A stretch of DNA of 19,264 nucleotides from CAZRIT01 sp964600225 (GTDB lineage: Bacteria > Bacillota > Clostridia > Christensenellales > CAG-138). The notes under the pieces are model-generated. The model was not told the origin of the DNA. It did no database searches and saw only the letters and a program-made list of their open reading frames with translations. Shown piece by piece: positions 12,825 to 18,851 of the stretch (position 1 is the stretch's first letter; every line of letters begins with the position of its first letter). The stretch spans positions 1 to 19,264 of the forward strand of contig CAZRIT010000036.1 of NCBI GenBank assembly GCA_964600225.1. Reading direction: 5' to 3'. The translations under genes were made by a program, and so were the position numbers.

Positions 12825-14033
12825 TTACGCGCGAAACGGCGGCACGTCGATGGTTACGTTGCCCAGCGGGAACGTGCAGCACGGGTGGATATAGCCAAAA
12901 TCGAGATCGGCCATGCGCCGCCCGTCCACGGATTTGGGCACATACACGTCGCCCTGCACCAGGCGGGAATGGCACCAGCCGCAGATGCCGCTGCGGCAGC
13001 GCGCGGGCGCGGCGATGCCCGCCTTCTCCATGGAGACCAGGAGCGTCTCGTCGGCGCAGCAGGGAATGGTCTGCGTTTCGCCGCAAATCACCACCGTCAG
13101 CTCGTATGCACCGCCCGCATCCTTGGGATAATCGGCGTCCCGCTCGGGGTGCCTGTATTCGCCGAACAGCTCGTGGCGGATGAACTTTTGGCTTAGTCCC
13201 AGCTTGGCAATCTCCCCATCCACAAAGTTGTACATGGCCTGCGGGCCGCAGATAAACAGCGAGTAGTCCGCATCCTTGGGCGCGTACTTTCGGATCAGCT
13301 CCGCCGTGATAAAGCCCTGCTCGCAGCCCTCGGCGGGCTCGTCGCTGAGCACGTTGACCAATCGGAACCTGTCGCAGTCCTTGGCAAGCGCCTGAAATTC
13401 CTCCGCAAACACGATATCCGCCTTGGTGCGGCTGCCGTAGAGCAGTATCAGCGTTGCGTCCTCGTCGCCGTCGGCAATGGCCTTGGCAAGCGAGCGAAAC
13501 GGCGTGATGCCGCTGCCGCCCGCTACGCCCACGATGGTCCTGGCGTCGCGCAACGGCTCATAGGTGAACGTGCCCAGCGGGGCGGACGCCGTCACCTTGG
13601 TTCCGACCTGCCAGTTGTCGAGGATGTATTGGGATACCAGCCCGCCCTCGGCGCGCTTGACGGTGAGCATGTATTTGCCCGCGAGCGACTCCCTTGGCGA
13701 GGACGACAGCGAATACGGGCGCGTCACGGTGGCGGCGCCGATGGTTAACGTAATGCTCAGGTACTGCCCCGCGCTAAAGTAAGCCAAGGCCTTGGTTCCC
13801 ATCTCGGCGTCGGGCGCGAGCAGGTAGCTCTTCACGTCGGGCACGCGGTCGATGACCTCCGTCACCACCAGATGCTGGCATTTGGGGTGCAGTGCCGCCG
13901 CAAGCGCGTTGGCCTTGTAGGAAAGCGTGGGCGGCAGGGGCTTGGCGGGTGCCTCGGCAATCTTTTGCTGCCTTGCGGGAACGACCTTGGTAAAGGCCAT
14001 CTTGTTCAATGAACGGATGTTAGGCTTTGACAT
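12825..14033 (-). CDS. FAD/NAD(P)-binding reductase with a C-terminal 2Fe-2S ferredoxin domain
   Basis: The 402-residue protein combines, in order, a ferredoxin-reductase FAD barrel (about 55-160, flavin motif RPYSLSSSP at 105-113), an NAD(P) domain (about 165-295, GVAGGSGITPF at 169-179 and CGPQAMY at 262-268), and a plant-type 2Fe-2S domain (about 310-400, CRSGICGWC with C346, C351, C354, and C385 or C386 as the fourth ligand). This is the layout of the reductase components of oxygenases and related systems: electrons go from NAD(P)H through FAD to the cluster and on to a partner. The N-terminal 50 residues are an unassigned extension. ATG 14033 lies one base after the TGA of the flavoprotein gene, with GGAGGGAA inside the upstream gene, so translation is coupled and the upstream protein is the likely partner. 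Confidence 0.9.
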   Translation of the reverse strand: MSKPNIRSLNKMAFTKVVPARQQKIAEAPAKPLPPTLSYKANALAAALHPKCQHLVVTEVIDRVPDVKSYLLAPDAEMGTKALAYFSAGQYLSITLTIGAATVTRPYSLSSSPRESLAGKYMLTVKRAEGGLVSQYILDNWQVGTKVTASAPLGTFTYEPLRDARTIVGVAGGSGITPFRSLAKAIADGDEDATLILLYGSRTKADIVFAEEFQALAKDCDRFRLVNVLSDEPAEGCEQGFITAELIRKYAPKDADYSLFICGPQAMYNFVDGEIAKLGLSQKFIRHELFGEYRHPERDADYPKDAGGAYELTVVICGETQTIPCCADETLLVSMEKAGIAAPARCRSGICGWCHSRLVQGDVYVPKSVDGRRMADLDFGYIHPCCTFPLGNVTIDVPPFRA

Positions 14034-14034
14034 T

Positions 14035-15552
14035 TCAGTTCCCTCCCTTGATTCTCTTTGCCACGCGCTTGCCGACCGTATCGCCCGTCACATACGCGCT
14101 GCTGTACCCGTCGCCGCGGAAGGCATGGCCGCCGCAAAAGCTCAGGCCGGGGATGGTGTACTCGTTCTTCTCGCTCGAAATGCGCGAAAGCATGTTGTCC
14201 CAGCCCGAGAGGCGGTAGCCGTAAATGGTGCCGTCGGGCGTGCCCAGATAGCGGGCAAACGTCACGGGCGTGGCTACGGAAATCTCCTCGATGTGCGGCA
14301 GTATGGAAACGCCCGAAAGCTGCTCGTAATCGGTGATGTACTTCCTTGCAATCTCGTTTTTATACCGCTTGTAGTCCTCGGGCTTGAGATCCTTGGGGAT
14401 ATCGGAGCCGTTGACCAAAATGGTGAAAAACAGCGTACAGGTGCCCTTGGGCGAGCTGTCGGGAATGACCTTGTTGAGGCAGTTGACGATGTAGATGCCC
14501 TTGTCGTCGCGCTGTTCAAACTGCTTTCTGGGGTTGGCGTCGCCCATGACAAACACCGTGTAGTCGTCGATGCCCAATTCCTCCATGGAGCGGTCCATGC
14601 CCAGGTACACCGTGGCCACCGAGATGCCAAAATCGCGCGCGTTGGCCAGCTTGAGGTCGGTTTCGGGGATTTTGCGGATATCCGACATGTTGAATACGTT
14701 GTGCGGAATGACGTTGGAGATGACCTCCCCGGCGTAGAGCTTTTGCCCGTTGGCCACCACGCCGCAGACCGCGCCCGCATCGTCAAAGAGGAACTCCGTC
14801 ACCTCGCTGTTGTACCAAATCTGCCCGCCCGCATCGAGGATGACCTTGGCAATCGCCAGCGACAGCTCGTGGGAGCGCTTGTGCGGCATAGCCGCGCCGT
14901 CCACGACGTAGCAGTTGAGCATGTTCAAAAAGTGCATGGCGTTGAGCTCGTCCGTCGGCACGCCAAGGTAGCCCCAGTAGGTATTGATGATGTTGCGCGC
15001 CTTTTCGGGCATGCCCAGCGCCTTCATCACATCCTCCACCGAGTGGGAGGCCGCACGCATGAAATCCCCGTGTTTGAGCGCCATCACCAGCTTGTTGGGC
15101 TTGCCCTTCATCTTGGTGATGTACGCCAGCGCCTCGCTGTTCTTTTTCACCAGGTCGAACAGCGCATGCACGCTGTCGCGGCAGCCGGGTACGGCCCGCT
15201 CCATGGAATCGCAGAAGCGCTCCACGCCCGATTGCAGCGTGACGTCGTAACCGTTTTCTCCCTTGACGATGGCGCGGAACATGTTGTGCTCGTACCGCCA
15301 GTCCACATCCGCACCAAGCCCTTCAAAAATCTTGTACACGGTATCGGGCGCTTCCTTGGTGCCTACGCTCGCCAGCTCGTGCAGGGAGGGCTCGAACTCA
15401 AAGCGCCCGCGCACAAAGCTTGTGGCGCAGCCGCCGGGGAGGTTGTGCTTTTCCAGCAGCAGGGTCTTTAACCCGCTCTTGGCGGTTGTGGCGGCGGCAA
15501 CCAGCCCCGCGTTGCCCGCGCCGACAACGATAACGTCAAATCGGTTGTCCAT
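14035..15552 (-). CDS. Phytoene desaturase/retinol saturase-like FAD oxidoreductase
   Basis: The 505-residue flavoprotein has the N-terminal dinucleotide motif VIVVGAGNAGLVAA (GxGxxG at 11-16) and NLPGGCATSF (38-46). Its C-terminal FAD motif is GLSFCGGHAFRGDGYSSAYV (about 464-484). This is the pattern of the CrtI/retinol-saturase/COG1233 group, whose members desaturate, isomerise or saturate carbon-carbon bonds of hydrophobic substrates such as carotenoids and retinol. No other isoprenoid or carotenoid gene is in view, so the substrate is unknown. ATG 15552 follows GGAGGAG. It is the first gene of an operon with the FAD/2Fe-2S reductase, which suggests that it is used reductively, with electrons supplied from NAD(P)H. 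The promoter is followed by a TGGTNNNACCA site and the gene is divergent from a GntR/FCD regulator. Confidence 0.87.
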   Translation of the reverse strand: MDNRFDVIVVGAGNAGLVAAATTAKSGLKTLLLEKHNLPGGCATSFVRGRFEFEPSLHELASVGTKEAPDTVYKIFEGLGADVDWRYEHNMFRAIVKGENGYDVTLQSGVERFCDSMERAVPGCRDSVHALFDLVKKNSEALAYITKMKGKPNKLVMALKHGDFMRAASHSVEDVMKALGMPEKARNIINTYWGYLGVPTDELNAMHFLNMLNCYVVDGAAMPHKRSHELSLAIAKVILDAGGQIWYNSEVTEFLFDDAGAVCGVVANGQKLYAGEVISNVIPHNVFNMSDIRKIPETDLKLANARDFGISVATVYLGMDRSMEELGIDDYTVFVMGDANPRKQFEQRDDKGIYIVNCLNKVIPDSSPKGTCTLFFTILVNGSDIPKDLKPEDYKRYKNEIARKYITDYEQLSGVSILPHIEEISVATPVTFARYLGTPDGTIYGYRLSGWDNMLSRISSEKNEYTIPGLSFCGGHAFRGDGYSSAYVTGDTVGKRVAKRIKGGN

Positions 15553-15571
15553 GAAACTCCTCCTTCTTTTG

Positions 15572-15582
15572 TGGTATTACCA
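15572..15582. promoter_or_regulatory. Operator TGGTATTACCA for the GntR/FCD regulator (redox operon side)
   Basis: Palindrome TGGT-ATT-ACCA, matching the TGGTNNNACCA architecture established for FCD-type GntR regulators such as PdhR and LldR. It lies 9 bp downstream of the -10 box of the minus-strand redox operon, at about +4 to +14, a position that would block transcription. A near-identical copy lies before the regulator gene. Confidence 0.75.
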
Positions 15583-15591
15583 TTCATGATA

Positions 15592-15619
15592 AGTATACCA
15601 CGCTCCGCCTTCCAGTCAA
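15592..15619 (-). promoter_or_regulatory. Promoter of the flavoprotein/reductase operon
   Basis: On the minus strand TTGACT (15614-15619), 16 bp, TATACT (15592-15597) preceded by TGG (extended -10). Transcription would start near 15585, just before the operator. Confidence 0.75.
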
Positions 15620-15660
15620 GCAATCCCCAAATAATATAGGTTTTATTTGTGCAGATTCCG

Positions 15661-15689
15661 TTGACAAGCGGTGCAAAACAGCGTATGAT
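15661..15689 (+). promoter_or_regulatory. Promoter of the GntR/FCD regulator gene
   Basis: Perfect TTGACA (15661-15666), 17 bp, TATGAT (15684-15689). The start near 15696 gives a leader of about 46 nt that contains the operator. A perfect 10-bp palindrome ATGACGTCAT (15688-15697) overlaps the end of the -10 box and the start point. Confidence 0.82.
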
Positions 15690-15706
15690 GACGTCATAAA
15701 TGCTTC

Positions 15707-15717
15707 TGGTAATACCA
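15707..15717. promoter_or_regulatory. Operator TGGTAATACCA for the GntR/FCD regulator (autoregulation side)
   Basis: Palindrome TGGT-AAT-ACCA, differing from the copy at 15572-15582 only at the centre. It lies in the leader of the regulator's own transcript, about +12 to +22, which predicts negative autoregulation. Confidence 0.75.
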
Positions 15718-15741
15718 ATTACGTTTACGGAGGGATGCGCC

Positions 15742-16446
15742 ATGGGCTTTTCCAAGATCAGCACATTGAGCCTGACGGACCTGTTTGTGCAGCAAATTGA
15801 GAATATGATCCTTTCGGGCGAGCTGGCCATCGGCGAGCAGCTTCCCGCGGCACGGGAGCTGTCCATCAAAATGGGGGTCAGCCGCCCCGTCATCTCCGCG
15901 GGCATCATCGAGCTGGAAAAGCTGGGCTTTGTGGAAATCCACCCGCGGCAGGGCGTGTTTGTGTGCGATTACCGCCGCAAGGGCACGCTGGAAACGCTGG
16001 TGGCCATCATGCGCTACAACGGCGGCTTCATGCGCCGCAACGAGGTGCAGTCGCTGCTGGAGGTACGAAACGCGCTCGAATGCCTGTGCGTGCAGCTCAT
16101 CATTGCCCACGCGACCGACGCCGAGCTGGCCACGCTCAAGCCGCTTGTGGACGCCATACAAAGCGCGGCCGATAACGACGCCGCAGCCGAGGCGGTGTTT
16201 CGCTTCCACCACGAGGCGGCGGTGCTTTCGGGCAACAACCTGCTGCCGCTGTTGTACCATTCGTTCCGCCCCGAGGGCGTGCATTTGTGGATGCTGTACT
16301 GCAAGTACAACGGCATCCGCGCCATGTATGAAATCAAGCGCAGTCTGTACGAAGCGCTCATCGGCCGCAATCTCGAAAGCGCCATGGCGCAGACCGACGC
16401 CATCCTGTCGCGCGCCATCGAAAACCTGCCCATGTACGGGGTGTGA
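15742..16446 (+). CDS. GntR-family transcriptional regulator, FadR/FCD subfamily
   Basis: The 234-residue protein has an N-terminal winged helix-turn-helix (about 10-75) with the GntR pattern GELAIGEQLPAARELSIKMG, then VSRPVISAGIIELEKLGFVE and IHPRQGVFV. An all-helical FCD ligand domain follows (about 90-225; LLEVRNALECLCVQLI and FRFHHEAAVLSGNNLL). Most FCD domains bind a metal through Asp and three His. Here the first Asp position appears to be Val (AVFRFH) and the last His position Lys (EIKRSLYEAL), so this one may bind its ligand without metal. ATG 15742 follows GGAGGG; the frame upstream overlaps the operator and promoter. It is divergent from the redox operon and shares with it two TGGTNNNACCA sites, so it very likely represses both. 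Confidence 0.92.
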   Translation: MGFSKISTLSLTDLFVQQIENMILSGELAIGEQLPAARELSIKMGVSRPVISAGIIELEKLGFVEIHPRQGVFVCDYRRKGTLETLVAIMRYNGGFMRRNEVQSLLEVRNALECLCVQLIIAHATDAELATLKPLVDAIQSAADNDAAAEAVFRFHHEAAVLSGNNLLPLLYHSFRPEGVHLWMLYCKYNGIRAMYEIKRSLYEALIGRNLESAMAQTDAILSRAIENLPMYGV

Positions 16447-16495
16447 TACGCCGCGCTGATTGTGCAATGCGTATGCGTACATTATAAAAAGAAGC

Positions 16496-16538
16496 AAAGA
16501 ATCCTGCATGCGTAACGCGCTTGCAGGATTCTTTTTTT
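16496..16538 (+). terminator. Intrinsic terminator of the GntR regulator gene
   Basis: AAAGAATCCTGCA (16496-16508) pairs perfectly with TGCAGGATTCTTT (16522-16534) and runs into seven T. It lies 50 bp after the regulator stop codon. Confidence 0.93.
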
Positions 16539-16581
16539 GACTGGTTTTGTGTAAAAGCCACTTATGCCATATATGAAGCGT

Positions 16582-16789
16582 CCGCTGCGGCGGGAAAGCT
16601 TCTTCCTGTCATCCTGAAAAGCTTGTTCCTGTCATCCTGAGCCGAAGGCGAAGGATCTTGCAGGCAGCACGCAAGCGAAAGATTCTTCGTCGCTTCGCTC
16701 CTCGGAATGACAGCGAGGAGAAAGCGCGCCTCGGCATGACAACAGAGAGAAAATACTCCTCGGAATGACAGCGGAAAGAGAACGCTCCT
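16582..16789. repeat. Mosaic intergenic repeat, locus C
   Basis: It begins with CCGCTGCGGCGGG (16582-16594), the inverse of the module seen at loci A and B. CTGTCATCCTGA is present twice, then a GAAGGATCTTGCAGGCAGC and AGATTCTTCGTCG dyad, and then a tandem array of about three 29-bp units starting CTCGGNATGAC (about 16700-16789). The array ends directly against the stop codon of the ABC ATPase gene (16790-16792). There is no separate terminator for the ABC operon before it. Confidence 0.8.
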
Positions 16790-17581
16790 TCACAGCACCA
16801 GCCGATCGTTCACCTCGTCGCTTTTGCTGACGGTGGAAAAGCGCTTGAGCAGCGATTCCACGGTGAGCTTTTGCTTTTCCTCGCCCTCGATATCCAGCGC
16901 AATGTGCGCGTCGTCCATCATAATCAATCGGTTGCCGTGGCGGATGGCGTCGCGCATGTTGTGGGTGACCATGAGCGTGGTAAGGCGGTTCTCGGCCACA
17001 ATCTGATCGGACAGCTCCAGCACCTTGGCGGCGGTCTTGGGATCGAGCGCCGCGGTGTGCTCGTCCAGCAGCAGCAGCTTCGGGCGCTGCAGCGTGGCCA
17101 TCAGCAGCGTCAGCGCCTGCCTCTGCCCGCCCGAAAGCAGCTTGACCTTGGTGGTCAGCCGATCCTCCAGGCCCAGATCGAGCCTGGCAAGCTGCTCGCG
17201 GAAGAACTTGCGCTCATCGCCCCGAATCTGCCATCTTAGCCCCCTTTGCTTGCCGCGGCGACAGGCCAGCGACAGGTTTTCCTCAATCCACATGTTGCCC
17301 GCGGTGCCCATCATGGGGTCTTGAAACACGCGGCCCAGAAACGCCGCGCGCTTGTACTCGGGCATACCCGTGACGTCCACGCCGTCGATGAGCACGCGCC
17401 CGTCGGTGGGTGCGTACGCGCCCGAAACGCAGTTGAGCAGGGTGGATTTGCCCGCGCCGTTGCCGCCGATGACCGTGGCAAAATCGCCTTCCTTTAGGTG
17501 CAGGCTCACGCGGTCGAGCGCCACCTTTTCGTTGACGGTGCCCGCGTTGAACACAACGGAAACCTCGTTGAGCTTTAGCAT
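16790..17581 (-). CDS. ABC transporter ATP-binding protein (TrpXYZ-type system)
   Basis: The 263-residue ATPase drives uptake together with the permease encoded just upstream. Walker A is GGNGAGKST (39-47), the Q loop is VFQDPMMGTAGNM, the signature is LLSGGQRQAL (148-157), Walker B is LLLLDEHTAALDP (169-181) and the switch histidine is MVTHNM. The His after the catalytic Glu (DEHTAALDP) and the segment MMGTAGNMWIEENLSLA are characteristic of the COG1101 group, which works with COG2984 binding proteins and COG4120 permeases, in some species for tryptophan or tyrosine. ATG 17581 follows GGAGGG and overlaps the permease gene by 7 bp (ATG inside TCATGCTAA), so the subunits are translationally coupled. 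Confidence 0.92.
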   Translation of the reverse strand: MLKLNEVSVVFNAGTVNEKVALDRVSLHLKEGDFATVIGGNGAGKSTLLNCVSGAYAPTDGRVLIDGVDVTGMPEYKRAAFLGRVFQDPMMGTAGNMWIEENLSLACRRGKQRGLRWQIRGDERKFFREQLARLDLGLEDRLTTKVKLLSGGQRQALTLLMATLQRPKLLLLDEHTAALDPKTAAKVLELSDQIVAENRLTTLMVTHNMRDAIRHGNRLIMMDDAHIALDIEGEEKQKLTVESLLKRFSTVSKSDEVNDRLVL

Positions 17582-18477
17582 GACTTTGCCCTCCTTGCAC
17601 CCGCGCGGCGGTTCTGCACCCATTTTTGCACCGTGGGCAGCGACAGCGCCGCCGCCACGGTCAAGGCGGTAAACAGCTTAAGGTCGTTGGCGGGCATGCC
17701 GAGCTTGAGGACGATGGCGATGATGATGCGGTAGCTGACCGCGCCGCACGCCACGCTGATGAGCGATTTAAAGAACGTCGTCCTGCCAAACAGCACCTCG
17801 CCGATGATCAGCGACGCCAGGCCGATCACAACCGAGCCCGTGCCCATCTGGATATCGGCAAAGGCCTGGCTTTCGGCAATCAGGCCGCCCGAAAGCGCCA
17901 CCAGCCCGTTGGCAAGGGCAAAGCCCAGCCGCTTCATGCGGTCGGTATCGATGCCCTGCGCGCGCGCCATGCGGACGTTGTTGCCCGTTGCGCGCACCGC
18001 GCACCCGATCTCCGTGCCGAAAAACCAGTAGAGCAGCACAAATACAACCGCCACAAATACAAGCGCCACCAGTATGACGGCGGTGTTTTTGCCCACGCCC
18101 AGCGTATCCGTCACAAAGTTGAACACCGTCGGCTGCTTTAAAAGCGACAGGTTCGCCTTGCCCATGATGCGCAGATTGATGCTCCACAGCGCAATCATGG
18201 TCAATATGCCCGAAAGCAGCGCGGGAATTTTCAGCACCGTGTGCAACAGCCCCGTGCACAGCCCCGCCAGCGTGCCGCCCAGAAAGCACAGCACCAGGCA
18301 CAGCAGCGGATTGACGCCGTTGGTAATACAAACCCCCGCAATGGCCGCGCCCATGGTGATGCTGCCCTCCACGGTCAGGTCCGCCACGTCCAGCACCCGA
18401 TAGGTGATGTATACGCCAAAGGTCATCAGCGTCCAGATCAGGCCCAGCCCGATGGCGCCCGTCAGTTCATTCCACAT
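17575..18477 (-). CDS. ABC transporter permease (TrpXYZ-type system)
   Basis: The protein of about 300 residues has eight or nine hydrophobic helices and belongs to the branched-chain amino acid/sugar permease superfamily (BPD_transp_2), COG4120 branch. Typical segments are YRVLDVADLTVEGSITMGAA, KIPALLSGILTMIALWSINL, EIGCAVRATGNNVRMARAQG (the coupling region that contacts the ATPase), and LANGLVALSGGLIAESQAFADIQMGTGSVVIGLA. The start is better placed at ATG 18477, with GAGG 8 nt upstream, than at the GTG 9 bp earlier. It lies between the binding-protein gene, from which it is separated by a 365-bp structured spacer, and the ATPase gene, which it overlaps. Confidence 0.92.
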   Translation of the reverse strand: MWNELTGAIGLGLIWTLMTFGVYITYRVLDVADLTVEGSITMGAAIAGVCITNGVNPLLCLVLCFLGGTLAGLCTGLLHTVLKIPALLSGILTMIALWSINLRIMGKANLSLLKQPTVFNFVTDTLGVGKNTAVILVALVFVAVVFVLLYWFFGTEIGCAVRATGNNVRMARAQGIDTDRMKRLGFALANGLVALSGGLIAESQAFADIQMGTGSVVIGLASLIIGEVLFGRTTFFKSLISVACGAVSYRIIIAIVLKLGMPANDLKLFTALTVAAALSLPTVQKWVQNRRAGARRAKSC

Positions 18478-18513
18478 GGATTCCACCTCAAAAACTTTCT
18501 TTGTCCGCCGCGC

Positions 18514-18545
18514 ATGCCGAGCGCTTTTTGCAAGGCGCTCGGCAT
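18514..18545. other. Stable hairpin just before the permease gene
   Basis: ATGCCGAGCGC (18514-18524) and GCGCTCGGCAT (18535-18545) form a perfect 11-bp stem with a 10-nt loop. No T-run follows on either strand in a terminator position, so read-through into the permease is likely. Its place in the operon fits an mRNA-stabilising or processing hairpin after the binding-protein gene. Confidence 0.6.
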
Positions 18546-18554
18546 CGGGCGGTT

Positions 18555-18832
18555 AAGCATACCGTGCGAATCCGAACCCGCCCAAACGCACTGTATTGGC
18601 GGGGTTCTGTGTTCTCGTCGGTCGGAATAGCCACCGCTATGCCTTCCTCCTCAGCCTTGAACCCCATCCAATGCAGTGCGTTTGGGTTCAAGGAAGTTTG
18701 CATGGCGCAGGCGGCGTCATAGCAAGGCGGACGAAGGAGGCATACCCGAGGCGGTATTCCGACTGAAGACAACGCCGCTTATGGCGTTGCCTGCGCCATG
18801 CAAACCGTAGTTCGGGTTTGCACGGTGTGCTT
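18555..18832. mobile_element. MITE-like element of about 277 bp with inverted ends and nested hairpins
   Basis: The two ends are inverted copies of GCAYACCGTGCRAAYCCGAA (left about 18557-18576, right about 18811-18830), matching at about 17 of 20 positions. Inside are a stem of CCCAAACGCACTG (18581-18593) with CAGTGCGTTTGGG (18674-18686), extended by ATTGG/CCAAT and GGGGTT/AACCCC, and a perfect 17-bp dyad 18696-18712 with 18789-18805. A smaller hairpin AACGCC/GGCGTT lies at 18771-18788. No reading frame fits a protein. About 35 bp of its right end recurs at 5941-5975, so it is a repeat family. It lies inside the ABC operon and would be transcribed. Confidence 0.65.
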
Positions 18833-18851
18833 GTGTTGTGCGTTTGCGCGT

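Noticed and set aside
13927..15471. A 514-residue plus-strand open frame
   Set aside because: It lies antisense to two well-supported genes with complete motifs, is rich in His, Arg, Ala and Val as expected for a GC-rich shadow frame, and has no ribosome binding site.
18555..18832. T-box or known riboswitch in the ABC operon spacer
   Set aside because: I could not find a T-box motif or a known riboswitch core. The inverted ends and the second copy at 5938-5983 fit a repeat better.
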